From: Endotrypanum monterogeii
Lineage: Eukaryota; Euglenozoa; Kinetoplastea; Trypanosomatida; Trypanosomatidae
Assembly (NCBI GenBank): GCA_000333855.2
Contig: CM007337.1
Coordinates: 113,688 to 177,687, forward strand
Length of the DNA: 64,000 nt
Direction: 5' to 3'
The notes under the pieces are model-generated. The model saw only the letters and a program-made list of their open reading frames with translations, ran no database searches and was not told the origin of the DNA. This document shows, piece after piece, positions 44,601-55,500 of the stretch. Position numbers and translations under genes: made by a program. Numbering within the stretch: the first letter of the stretch is position 1; each line of letters begins with the position of its first letter.

Positions 44601-46351
44601 GGTCGGTGCATGTAGAGATTCACCACTGGTATTCGCTGGCCAGCGATGGAGCCAGCGCAAGATGACACGTGATAAACAAAAGTGTATCCATAAACTGTCA
44701 GCACGCCAAGCACCGAGGCCATCTGCTGCGGGGTCTGCGGACACTTGAGAAACGGCAGCCGCATCTGCGAGGAGTTCGCAGCCGCAACGCCGGCGAGAGG
44801 GCAGGCCCCTATGTCGTCATGGAAATGAAACGCAGCGCAAACGCCTTCTGGTAGTGTCAACTCAGCCCAGGTTCGCAGCTCAACGGTCGAAGAATGCGCC
44901 TCATCTGACCTACGCACCTCCGCCATACGCCTTTGATGTGCGGTTGGCATCCCTTGTCTCGCATACACCTCGATCGGCTTCACCACGAATGGGCGAGACC
45001 GATTGAGACTCAGCAGCACACGACTGCGCGCGTCGTAGGTGCACCAATCTGAGTGTGTGACGTAGCGCTGCAGGAGACTGATCAGCAGGATTGGAGATCC
45101 ACAATGTTGGCCACGGGCGGTGGCCAGCGGTGCCAAAAGGGTTGTACACGTGCGAGAGGGTGCTGTCACTGAACTCAGTGAGGGGCCAGAGGGTGTGTGG
45201 GATGCACTTACCGATGTATTCCTCTCCTCGCGCGCATGATCCCCTGTCAAGAAGCGCGAAGAGGATAGCTTTGTGGACGCTAGTGGAGACGCCGAGTGGC
45301 ACTGCTTGAGACCGGTGGCAGCCCCGCAGCGCACTCGAACAAGATCGACAGATATGGATGAAGCACAGAGAAGGTGATGGTCTGTGTACGGCAGCGGCGC
45401 CTGCATCGCTGAGCCGGAAGAAGCTGTAGAAGTACCGTGATCACACCAGCTGAAGAAGTGAATGGGGTACCACGCCTCGCGAAATCGAAGTGTGTTGGGG
45501 GCACATACAATGTTGGCAAGTGGGCGCGCAAACGGAATCGCGGCAGCTTCAATGCAGTCCACACCGTCGGGCAACACTGGGCAGTCCATGATACAGACAC
45601 ACATCACAGGTGAGGGGGCAGTGCACCTACTTTCTTCAGGGACACGCGACGACCCCGATGCTGGTCTTGATGCCTCCACCTGCACTGTTGAAGGCATGGA
45701 CGATGACATCGCTTCTGTTGAGGGCAGTGGCACAGCCACCAGCACCCCCGGTGAGCGGTGGAGCTTTTGGGGTGGCGTTGGTAGGCGCCGTGGTAGACAG
45801 AACCCGCTGCTGGATGAAGTCGCGCAACCGGTGGAGGAGAGCGACGATGTCCAGACCTGGAAAGAACTCGGCATGCGCAGACACACCGCAGCTGTTGTTG
45901 TGTTGGTGCAAGGAGGAGTCGAGCGCGACGGTGCTGCAGCAGAAGGGGAAGGACACGAAGGAAAGCTGAGAGGCACACCACCCGCGGTAGGCGAGTCTCG
46001 CAGATGGCCCATAGAGGGAGGGGCCGATGCGGAATCCTGAGTTGAATGCATGGCATGGCCATGAGCAGGGGCACTAGAACTCAAAGGAACCATGAGAGTG
46101 ATGCCCTCCTCACACACGAGTATAACGTCCTTGGCGACATCATCCAGGTGAATCGAGTGAACACGAAACGACGGCGATGCGGGGGGCGCTGTCGCCGGTG
46201 ACAGCACAGAAGAAGTTGCCGCATCCCCAGCGAAGGAGAGCCCCAACTGCTTTGCAGATGATGGAAAAGTTTCACTCAAATAAATGGGTGAGGCGTCGAC
46301 GTCGCCACCAGCATGACCGTCTTCGCCGCGAGGAACATCGGCAGAGTCCAT
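41615..46351 (-). CDS. Large conserved hypothetical protein, 1578 residues
   Basis: The frame begins upstream at TTG, but the first ATG is 46351 (MDSADVPRGED), four bases after an AG. The N-terminal 1000 residues mix beta-rich, Cys/Trp/His-containing segments (RVHSIHLDDVAKDVILVCEE near 65, LASVLGVLTVYGYTFVYHVS-like near 550) with Ser/Pro-rich inserts. The C-terminal 450 residues are helical, with blocks such as ARRLGELLRQKTLEPNAATA and ELDILFEEAIRLLEVHGYLL, and end in a helical region with many aromatics. Beta-rich first and helical second is the layout of some nucleoporins and vesicle-coat proteins. I cannot confirm WD repeats or any Nup family motif, so that is speculation. No signal peptide or membrane segment is seen. 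Confidence 0.82.
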   Translation of the reverse strand: MDSADVPRGEDGHAGGDVDASPIYLSETFPSSAKQLGLSFAGDAATSSVLSPATAPPASPSFRVHSIHLDDVAKDVILVCEEGITLMVPLSSSAPAHGHAMHSTQDSASAPPSMGHLRDSPTAGGVPLSFPSCPSPSAAAPSRSTPPCTNTTTAAVCLRMPSSFQVWTSSLSSTGCATSSSSGFCLPRRLPTPPQKLHRSPGVLVAVPLPSTEAMSSSMPSTVQVEASRPASGSSRVPEESRCTAPSPVMCVCIMDCPVLPDGVDCIEAAAIPFARPLANIVCAPNTLRFREAWYPIHFFSWCDHGTSTASSGSAMQAPLPYTDHHLLCASSISVDLVRVRCGAATGLKQCHSASPLASTKLSSSRFLTGDHAREERNTSVSASHTPSGPSLSSVTAPSRTCTTLLAPLATARGQHCGSPILLISLLQRYVTHSDWCTYDARSRVLLSLNRSRPFVVKPIEVYARQGMPTAHQRRMAEVRRSDEAHSSTVELRTWAELTLPEGVCAAFHFHDDIGACPLAGVAAANSSQMRLPFLKCPQTPQQMASVLGVLTVYGYTFVYHVSSCAGSIAGQRIPVVNLYMHRPSEGCAKRTSLGVSETDGALSSAASSVDMPASDRKRSSNQSVLKRLTAVAALAMASAPPPCICDGTFAHVAQLSLAAVTSPESCMSPEMIREPSPDHVGSDTSGLPLPQLPSTTRLCIQVVDNLILVHVPNTAQSAAYDLADLDSGSVPQEEVAAAPSEAKRSTKTRGNPLEALAFDPSRVWRRSSDSAAVSATPTAAALVHCFSEPTLVSREAGCASSPSSRTASSSFWGVQGSRLHNNNDSGAADDTDSASTAVSRSLLSLSQAACHLPTAAGDALQASATGAVVAGQPRCHRERARGASVQHQAPSADFASMMSVLATSVLRFVERNNASAFAATPAAPAAPWVYPLCCCRPTIMTETSRMRNAGPRVDSGNDAVPVSCTHYQWWVSSQVPLVMGTLDGGLYMCRINATRMAESRLIRGANVRNLRADEGRDRVARDVRSYVCFLCRRHAAFFSCPCAGPGGGSLQAVVVALRELTVHIVGLTLEEGHVNTAGISQTETGERAGPDGLRSLLRGVVASASSTADGQLYAVWRSMIESLTVESCLYAQCKDLERWRSLALEEEEGSASGACTCSFEASGTLPWSSAEMQRLILDSIFRCTWSSLVSSSSLPYNSQRPQEWQQKRIRLEGLLCDYVQLLRVKGIPVAPQLQRLLLEVVVGDVGDTSASSRGFPASTRICSAARRLGELLRQKTLEPNAATARRLLSWWRTQQDARASSRLIEAAKSRACFLSAKEPSAVHSTPSLPSAAVTSASSSPAAAVPTVHHGTDMSPCLCCSDDSSEELDILFEEAIRLLEVHGYLLEVAEAHSWRSDFTAAAAVLQCARQQGVSNEVPGVEPVSATSHCQQTRVLSWDSIALSVLDGAWRQLCLAEEGLFSYTGGLPSRFKHQPPQQQTPGSEVGFTAPKSWQLRSLEGSVLMARRIYSAVAATLLVRPAVDTWPLVSASEVTRSRTSSPTESWESVEGRYDMHEISYAQLCRHMEQDWHALHPRGGV

Positions 46352-46355
46352 CCAC

Positions 46356-46378
46356 CTAAATAGCAAAAATCACTAAGA
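46356..46378 (-). promoter_or_regulatory. Possible splice acceptor of 1578-residue gene
   Basis: The minus strand has a T-rich stretch ending GCTATTTAG, with AG at forward 46356-46357, four bases before the ATG. The tract is short, so an acceptor further upstream is also possible. Confidence 0.35.
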
Positions 46379-47718
46379 CACCACAAAGCGAGAACGGTTC
46401 CATTGAAAGTGTCTGTGATGATATGGGAAGAACAAAGGGAGGGAGGAGACGGGTAGAGGGGGTCTCTTGTATTTAAAAACGAAAGTCAGCACAACAAATG
46501 ATCGAGATGTGCGAGCGAATATACTGTCATTAAAGAGGTTCCACACATGAGGCGATACAATGGAATGCAAGAAGCACTCGTGTGTGTGTGTGTGTGTTTG
46601 CTGACGAGACCAGTGAGAGAAGCGAAGGGGGCGTGCCCGCACCAGTACACGGATGGTTCCTTGTGTTGATTCATGCCGGTTTTAGACGCAGGCAACAAAA
46701 GGGAACAAAAAATAATAATAATAATAATAATAAAGAGGACAGAGGACAGAGGAAACGCTGGTGGTGGTGATCATCGAACTCAGAATGAGGGGAACGTATC
46801 CAATGAAAAATCGCAACACACCCACGAGACGGAGTACATTACGATGAGAGAGGGATCGAGATACCAAGGATCCAACGCAGGTGATTTATGATGACCGCAT
46901 GGTATACTGAAACACGGTGCCAGAGCGGCTTGAACGTGCACTTGACTGAAGCCTGACGAGATACCTCACTACCTGAGTGATATATATATATATATATATA
47001 TATGCGTGTATGTGCATCAACACAAGCACATGCCACGCATGAGATTACCTCCGCTTCGTCGCATCATGCGTTGGGGTCTTCCCCTCCTTCCCCCCCCCCG
47101 CAATCTCCTTTCTTTTCCCACCCGTTTGTATGTTCCTCATTAAACCTTTGTGAAGGCATTCATCACTATTAGCAATCAAGAAAGGCACCTCCACCTGCAC
47201 ACGGACAACTCGCAGAAAGAAAGAAAGAGGTTGGGGGGGGCTGGTGAGGCTGTCCCACCCCCGCAGCACTTCGTGTGTGTAGTCAGATTTATCTCATCAC
47301 CTTTAGTGCACACGTACACGCATGTATAAACATCCGTCCTGAGCTCATAAGGAGGGAGACGGAGGCGTCACGCGTGAGAAGACAAGGAGGATGAATCCCC
47401 TAGATCGCCCCAGTGAGGCGAGAGATGACGGCTGGTAGCAGAGCTACCGTGCATCGAGCTTCTGGTCCCGTTCCCATACCTTCAGGTGCCCCCCACGCCG
47501 TCAAAAAAAAAAAATCCACGCATATAGACAGCACCACATCCTCTCTAGCACCCACATCAACACAACCCCCCCCGCCCGTTTCCCCCACTATTTGACTGGT
47601 TGAACACAACACACCACAACAGTCCCTCCCTGATCCGCACAAAGCGACGGAGCTAGATAAAGTAACTGAGATCCCAGAGAAAAGCTCAAGGAGTGAGCTG
47701 GGAGCGCCGGCCAATGAG
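46379..47718. other. Intergenic region with (AAT)n and (TA)n
   Basis: No supported gene. It includes (GT)n at about 46579-46598, an (AAT)n run at about 46711-46732, (TA)n at about 46980-47002, a C run near 47089 and an A run near 47503. It holds the 3' UTR of the J-domain gene and the upstream region of the 1578-residue gene. Confidence 0.65.
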
Positions 47719-48699
47719 CTAGTATCCCAAGTCGCGGCGCAGGAAACCCTTCGGACTTGTCAACCACGCCATATCATAGCTTCGGTATGCCATGATCGAG
47801 TAGAGGAACAGCATACATAGCGCTGCCGGGGCAAGCATTGTGTGCAGTAGCACGTCCAGCGCGACAGTGGTGATGAAAATACTCGTCAACAACGGAAATG
47901 CGGCGTAGAAGCGCCCCAGTGCATAAAAGCCGCAGAGCAGCAGAAAAACACTAAAACCGCTGGGGATACGCCACTTGGCCCAACTCCAGTACCGCGGCAT
48001 CTCGTCCACGTTGCGCGCCATCCACTCGGGGAGAAACTTGTAGTAGATATACTGAGTGTCAGAGACAAGGTTGCGATAGCGCCGGTCCAACGTTGGGCTT
48101 TTCGTGATCAGCTCGTAGGCCTTGTTTACCTGATTGAGACGCGGGATGTCGCCAGCGCCGTCAGCCACCATGTCAGGGTGAACCTGCTTCATTAACTCGT
48201 GGTAGCGCAGGCGGATCGTCTGTGCGGAGGCACCAGGTTTGAGACCCAGCACGTCCCATGGATTGTAACCGCTCACATGCGTGCTAACGGCTTCTTTGTG
48301 TGCCTCCTCCGCGTTTGCGGCACGTCCGTGCGCGCGACGACGCTGCTCACGATGCAGCTCCTCTTCAGTGGGCTTGGCCGCCCCGCGTGGTGAGCCAATG
48401 TCAGCTGGTACGGAGCCGTACCCTGGGCCGCTGCTAGACTGCCAGCGGCGTGCGGTCGACCAGCCCAAAGAGTTGTCTGTGACAGTGCCACAGAGCGACA
48501 TCGGTGCCGCGGAGCGCAACAGCCCAAGGGAGGATGTTGGTAGGCACGACGAGGATAAAGCCACCGATGGGGTTGAGCAGCAGGAGCGGCAACGAGTCAA
48601 ACAAGTGACGATACCTGCTGTCACGGGCCGTGATGAGAAGACCCCGCGATGGAAAGGCGCTGAGGCCGCCATCGGCATCCGTGTGGATCGAAGCAACAT
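47719..48699 (-). CDS. J-domain membrane protein, probably mitochondrial
   Basis: A 326-residue DnaJ-family co-chaperone with a genuine ATG at 48699. Residues 1-90 are rich in Arg, Ser, Ala and Leu and lack acidic residues early (MLLRSTRMPMAASAPFHRG), as in a mitochondrial targeting sequence. The J domain spans about 145-208: YNPWDVLGLKPGAS, helix II RLRYHELMKQ, then the Hsp70-activating HPD at 174-176 and helix III LNQVNKAYELI. No Gly/Phe or zinc-finger region follows, so this is a type III J-protein. After it, residues about 246-305 contain two or three hydrophobic segments (FSVFLLLCGFYALG, LLTSIFITTVALDVLLH, APAALCMLFLYSIMAY), so it is likely anchored in a membrane. A role in protein import or folding at the inner membrane is inference. 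Confidence 0.88.
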   Translation of the reverse strand: MLLRSTRMPMAASAPFHRGVFSSRPVTAGIVTCLTRCRSCCSTPSVALSSSCLPTSSLGLLRSAAPMSLCGTVTDNSLGWSTARRWQSSSGPGYGSVPADIGSPRGAAKPTEEELHREQRRRAHGRAANAEEAHKEAVSTHVSGYNPWDVLGLKPGASAQTIRLRYHELMKQVHPDMVADGAGDIPRLNQVNKAYELITKSPTLDRRYRNLVSDTQYIYYKFLPEWMARNVDEMPRYWSWAKWRIPSGFSVFLLLCGFYALGRFYAAFPLLTSIFITTVALDVLLHTMLAPAALCMLFLYSIMAYRSYDMAWLTSPKGFLRRDLGY

Positions 48700-48758
48700 T
48701 TAGAAATGGAGAACAATGATCGCAGGGGGAGGTGTATAAAACTGAGAAGCTCTGACAC

Positions 48759-48768
48759 GTGTGTGAGT

Positions 48769-48820
<52 letters not shown>
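48759..48820. repeat. (GT)n microsatellite
   Basis: A GT run with two early GA interruptions, pure from 48775 to 48820. It lies about 60 bases upstream of the J-domain gene start on the minus strand. Confidence 0.97.
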
Positions 48821-48822
<2 letters not shown>

Positions 48823-49575
48823 CAGTGTAGATGTGGGCAATTGTGTACAGAAGGAAATGCAGTGGAAGCGTGAACATCGAAAACCGATCCGTGAGCCCTT
48901 AGATCGGTGGTAGGAAGCCGCGGCGGCGATTAGTACGTGGGGAACGATGAAGGAAATAGTCATCCTCGCGCATAAATATATATATATATATATCTATATA
49001 TATATGTGTGTGTGTGCGAGGGACCTCACCCAATTGCAGTGAATGCAATGCGGCGACAACGTTGACGATAGTCCCATTATCGTGTATTCCCCCTTTCGTG
49101 CAACCCCCGCCCGCCCGCCTCACCTCAGTGAGGGGAAGAAGGTGTGAGAAGGGACAATGGGCAGTCTTTCTCTCCATTAGCTGCCGCGATGTGGGAAGGA
49201 CAACCACATCTCGTAATCCTCACATTGACTTGCACACATCCCACCTCTCCTCTTTCTCGCCTCCCCCCCATCATCATCTCGACAACGGTGGCTACCCGAC
49301 CCCCGAAAAAAAAAAATTAAAAGACAAACAGGAGCCACATGGAGGGGTAGAGCGACAAGGAAAAGGCAGGTAGGTGGACGGAAAAAAACTCATCCACAAC
49401 AACCACACAAATGCATGCATCGCCTCGAGGGTATATACGAGGAACACCACCGCCACACACACACACACACACACACACACAAGGGCCTACTCAAAAACAA
49501 CCGTCTACAAACACACACGCACACACGCTATATATATATATATATTTATCCTCCCCTCGCAGAGCGAGGGTCCTG
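48821..49575. other. Intergenic region with (TA)n and (CA)n
   Basis: No supported gene. (TA)n lies at about 48976-49005, (CA)n at about 49454-49482 and (TA)n at about 49528-49547. It would contain the 3' UTR of the giant membrane protein and sequence upstream of the J-domain gene. Confidence 0.7.
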
Positions 49576-52500
49576 TCACATGAGGTAGTTCATATAAAAC
49601 ACGGAGGCGACAAAGAGGCAAAGCAATCCAAGACCGCCACGGTGGTACATAGACAGCAGCCAAACCATCAGACAGACTCCCACCCATGTCAACGACGGGG
49701 CGTACGCGTAGAGCAAACAGAAGATCAAGAAGGCTATCGAGGTGAAGGCAACGTGGGCGCGGCGCTGGTCCTCTATGAGTGACTCCAACCGGGCAGGATC
49801 GGTGCCTAGTGGCGCAGTCACCACGACGACCCCCAGGAATGCCAAGAGGTCGTGCACCAGAAAGGTCATTAAAGCGTGATGGAGCAGCACGACCAGTGAC
49901 ACGGGCGACGCCGAGGTACGGTAGGACGCCTCAGCTGCCCCACTGACGGAGCCTTTGCCTCCAAGGAGCAGCCACGTCCACGAGGTCGGTGACATTACGA
50001 CCTGGGGCTCCTCCACTGTCAGCAACGCATCGCTGATGGAGACGACCATGCATGTCCTAGCACCATCGCTGACCGTCCCCCCCAGACGTGTGCACACCTT
50101 CAGGAAAACGGAGGCATTTAAAGCCAACAGCCCACCCGTGTTTCGGTCATCTCGGTGATAGTCAAGAGTCGTTGGGGACCGCCGACGGAGTCGCGACGTG
50201 TCCTCGGAAAGTTGAGCGTAGGCGGCATACGCAACAGTCTTGTTGACGCTCAAAGCCAGGGGAGCCGCAAGAATTGTCTGCCCCGCACCAGCGCCCACAC
50301 GGCGAGCACGCGCGCGGTTCCGTTGGAGCACATCCTTAACTTCAAGCGGAAAGCTCGAGAGCAACACCATTGGCCTCTGCGCCGTCGGGAGTGGCTTACC
50401 ATCAACGCTGCGAAGACGGTACAAAACGAGATCCATGGTTACAAATACCCCGGCACCGTCGCTGCGGCCGCTGAGCTCAGCGGCAAGATGCTCGAGAGCG
50501 CGGTGCGCAGCTCCAGGGCAAACCCAGTCCATATGCCAGTACTGTGGTACACTTGTGGCACTTCCCCACGGTATAATGAGCGGACGGGTGTGGCCTCGGT
50601 CGTTTAAGCTGGACTGAGGTACAGTCGCCGCACCCCCGGCCTTACTGCTGGCTGAGGTCCCAGGAATAGACGACCTCGTTGATGTCGCTCCAGCCGACAC
50701 CCCGGCATCAGGGATAGCCGACACGGACCACACACCCGTGAGGTCACCCGCGACAAAGAAGGTGCGGTCAGCCAGCAGACACCCACGGCACTGCGTGGCG
50801 ATGCCAGGGACGGCAAAGAGGATCTCCTCCACCTTGGAAAATGGTCGAACAAGAGGTATGGCGCCTGAAGAAGTCGAAGTGATTCCCCTTCGGCTGCCGG
50901 CCGCCTTCATCCTCTGCTCGTCACTGCCACTTCCAGTCGTCCGTTCCCCTGACGCACCCTCAGCCCCTGCGACCCCTACATGACGCCCTCGTCCGCTGAC
51001 CCACTCCCCACCACGGTAGCCATGACGCCGCGCCGAAGGGGCGTAGACAGAGAGTGGTGGTACAGTTATGCTGACGAAGGTCTCGTTGTAGCGATGCACA
51101 AACCGATGGCCCTCTAGGACGGATGGGTCACTGAGCAGCTCAGAGAAAAGGTAGTTCAAAAAATGAGATCGATACACCCCACCGCCCTTCAGGTAAAGGT
51201 GATGACCGCTGTCAAGAGTGTGATGCTCCACAACGCTGAAACCGTTGAGCAGCGCCATGTTCGCTGGAGATCTCTGGCGAGGCAGGGATGTATGCGTCTG
51301 GTGCCCATCGTCGGCAGCAGTAACACCATGAGATGTATCTCCCAAGCGCGGGCCCTTCTTGTCACCGTCCTCTCCGACCTGTGATGTCCATGTGTCACCG
51401 ATGAGCTCGATTCCCAGCTGAAACCCATATCGCCGCAGGTCTGCCTCACACAGCAAAAGCGAACGAGCAGGGCTTGGGAGAAAAATCGGCTCAGCGGGCT
51501 GCGCCGGTGTAGTCGCCGCCGCCTGCGCAGAGTCGCGGGGCAGGGCATTGATGCCTCGGCCACCTAAGCCCCACCAACCGCCGCTCTCCTGCCCCAGTCG
51601 CCCACGGTCAACCCTGACTTCGGCGGCGACAGCGGTGGGGGTGGTCTCCCTTTTTTCCATGCTAGCAGACGAGTGCAAATGCAGTCGTACCAGCGTTGGG
51701 CGGACCTCAACAACAACGCTAGCGTCGGTGGAAGTCGCTGTTACATTATTCGGTAGTTCGCTTCCAGGAAACCACCGCCACGCCGGCGCGCCTCCGCCGC
51801 GCACTCGCGAGGAAGGCACCAGAAAGCTGTCGGGACGAATGGCGTCGCGCACGGTCACGCGGAGGTAGCGCGGGAGATGCAGACGCCGCAGCAGTCCCTC
51901 GCTCTCCTGCACCTCATTGTACTCCTGCGGGCTCAGCATCTTGAAGGTAGCGCATTTGCGCAGCTGGAGGTACAACCGCTTCCGAGACCCGGCCTCCACC
52001 ACAGCGTTCATACCTCGCCGCATTTCCTCAATACACGCAGTGAGCCCAACCTCGGGGTGATGCGACGCGACATGCCCTGACAGGGCAGGGTTTGGCACCT
52101 CCTCAAGTGTCACCGCGTCAGGCGAAAAGGCGGTCTGCGCAAAGTTGGCGCCAGTAAGCTCGAAGGTCAGGACCGGCATGTCCCCCTCCACCTCGCACTG
52201 TGTCACCACGGGAGGGTATGCTGCCAGCACCGGCGCCACATCACGCACCTCCAGCCGACTAAATGAGACGAGCGAGTGGGGGTTGGTCACAGTCGGCTGT
52301 ACTGCCGGGTCAGTGATGGAGGGCGGCGGGTCGATTGCGGTGCCACAGAGCACATCCTTGTGAAGGACTGCTCTCAAGAAGAGGTCATACGGAACAGCAA
52401 AGGACTGCAAAAAAGGAAGTCGAAGACGCAGCACCGCCACCTCGCTGCCCTGCGCCAGACCTCGATAAGCCCGAAGGACATTGGTGAGCCTCTCTGTTGG

Positions 52501-55500
52501 TGTAAGGTGATTAGATGCGCTCCGATCCTGGTGCTGCTGATGTCGTTGTGTCTGCTCCGCTAGTGCGGCCTCATCAGCCTGCTGCTGTGCCTGTCGCACC
52601 GCCTCGATCGCGTGCAGCTGAGATGTTGTCACACGACGGTGTCTCAACGCGGACTGGAGATCAGCCGGCAGCCCAGTCACCTCAATGCCATCCGTGGTCC
52701 ACTGCCTTTGGTGGCGGATGCGATCCACCTGCAGTTCCATTTCTGTGAGCGATATATACGCTTGCGGCCGCCGCCCCTGCTGGGATGACGGCAACGCCTC
52801 TTGGGGAAACGCAGCCCGTTGTTGTGCCTCTACGCCCTGAATACGCTGGACCCCGCCTTCAGTTGAAGAAAACGAGAACGATGTGGTCGGTGAATTATCC
52901 GCGTGGGACTGAGGGATGAGATGATCCAGCGAGCCAAAAAGCACGTCGCACGGCACAGGGGCGTCACGGACGGCAAAGGTGTAGTTCAACCACTCCTGTG
53001 CAGTGAGGTCGACACGGCCATCGGGGCGGTTTGTTTCTGTCCAGTACTGCAGCACGTCCGCCCCTCGTAGAGTCCCCTCCACGCACTTGTGCAGTAGGCT
53101 ATGCCTCTCAACGCCAAAAGCCGGTGCTTCTTCACCAGTGCTTCTGGCAGTACTCATTCCAGCTGGTAGAGCACCACGCATAGTCTCACTCGACATGGTC
53201 GTGGTCCCTCTTCTGCCAATCGATGCCGTCTCCGACACGGCATCCGGCGAGACAGCGAAGCCGCCAAGCTTGCTTGGCTGACTGAGGTCAAGACGCAGGA
53301 GTACTACGGCCTCCGGCTCCTTATTCCCTGGGACGCTAGCCAACGTGTCAAGGGACTTGGTATGGCCACTAATACTCACCTCGTACGTCACGTCGTCGGG
53401 TGCACCGCGCAGCCCCACCATCGGCCGCATCGTCTCGTTAGCGCGTCGCAGACTTATCGGATGTAACACTGACAGGTACCGAATACCCCAGGCATCATAA
53501 TCATCACCACCACCACCACTGCTGCTGCTGCTGCCGCCCTCGCGGGTGTCGTCTCCACTCGCACGGCCATTACGGCCGAAGACCGCCGATGCAAAAGAAA
53601 AAGCGGCTTCACTGAGGTTGTGCGGCAGCCCAATTTGAAATCGCTGAGATACACCAAAGCGTGACCCTGCAGAGGAGGCCGAGCCCCTCCCATCCCCCTG
53701 TCCTGCACCACTGGCACTCGCAGTGACGCCCGCCTCAACGCCTGGTGCGCCATCGATGACCCGGGTGGAGATGAAGTCTCCCTGGAAAGGGCACACGCCC
53801 ATGGTCTCACCGGCTCCGCTTTCCGTGCTACTGCTCTCCATTCGATCCGCGTAAAGGCCGGCGGTCGCACTCACTGTTGGTGTGGACAGCAGAGATGGTG
53901 GTCGCGGCACTGCCAAAAACAGCGGCTGGGATACCTCGTACGCGGAAAGGTGACGCCCTGATTTGACAGTGAAAGAAACACATCGCCCTGGGAAAGAGGT
54001 GGGCGCAGCCGCTGACGTGTAGGATGCGTTAGACCACCGCGTCGTCGGTGACACCCACCACGGTGTCGCGCACTGCCCACCGCTGAGTCGCTCTACCTCT
54101 CGCGCACCACGCTTGATCGTGTCCTCGAGCGCCGCAGGGTCGATAAGACGCACCTGGCGCTGCCAATACTGTGTGTCTTCGCGAGAGGCGTGCGACGGTG
54201 GCCTCTTCGACGGGGTCGACATGCGGTCGCGTTTTGTTTTTACCTTTGGACCATTACTTTCAGTATCACGCGCTTCCTCCGTGTGCAGGCAAAGCGTGAT
54301 GCGTCCCCGCCCAGTGTAGCCGTCGCATTCGTGATCCATCGAGGTGGTTGCGGTCAGGTACGCAGACACGCGCTCCACCTCGTAGTATTTTTTCAGCGTG
54401 CACGTGTGTCCCTTCATCCGACCAAAAACATGGCGAGACGGCACGATATCATAGTACAGATACACAGTACCGACAGGAAGTCGCTCCAACAGAAGTACCC
54501 CACTGCCAGGGCGAGGGTGCAGTCCCATGTAAGTGCGAAACACTGAATGCGCGGTGCTCCCAGCCCCGGCAAAGTCCTCGGAAGAAAAATCAAAATCTTG
54601 TGCAGCGTTGTGGGTATCGTTGTGGATGCTGCGAAAACGCATGCGCACCTGCACATCGACATCTGAAACCGCCGTACCAGCAACACGGGAGATTTCCTTC
54701 CCCAGCTCCAGGCGCCAGTTTTCTGTGGACGACGTCGTGAGAACAGTAGCGTGATCAGCCAGTGTCACCAGGCGATGTGACGGCAAATTCTCTGTCAAAA
54801 CAAACACCTCCACTGTGTCGTAGTCGACGAGGATACGATCCTGCGGCGTCACGGTTGAGTCCGTTGGGGAATCGCCTCCACTCACCCCCGCACCCTTCAG
54901 ACCCTCGGCCGAGACAGTTGAATAGAATTGGGTGGAAGCCGCCTCCACAGACGGAGGGAGAAGTCGATACACAGCCCAGCGTACCGTCACGACACCAAAG
55001 GGCAGGCCACGCACAAGAGTCTCCGCCTGTGTACCGTGATCGAAGTGAATCCCAGTGAAATTATCCCCAGCAGTCAACACCGTATTCGTGTCCGTCGCCA
55101 AAGACACCACCTCCCATTGACCGACAAACTCATGCGCGATCTCGCGCGGGATGGGCACGGCCTGCAGGGTCGCGGTGTCCCCGCAGATAAATAGCTCCTT
55201 CGTTATCACCTGCGCATGGAACACGTCAAGCACCTCTGTCAGAGTCACTTGCGGGCATACGTTAGGGTGTTCGGGATCCGGCAAGGTGTGTACTATGGTG
55301 TAGAGCCCTGGAGTCTCCAGTCCTTCAATGAGAACCGTCGAGCCGCCTCCCCTGCGAACCACCGCGGCTGGATGGTGAGGCAGCAACCGAAACTCGACCT
55401 TGTCGATAATCACTTGCAGTCCTACGGTAGTGGGAGCAGCAGGAATGACGCTCTTGATCGCCCACTGCCCTACATCGGGATCAGATGGAGCATCCACATG

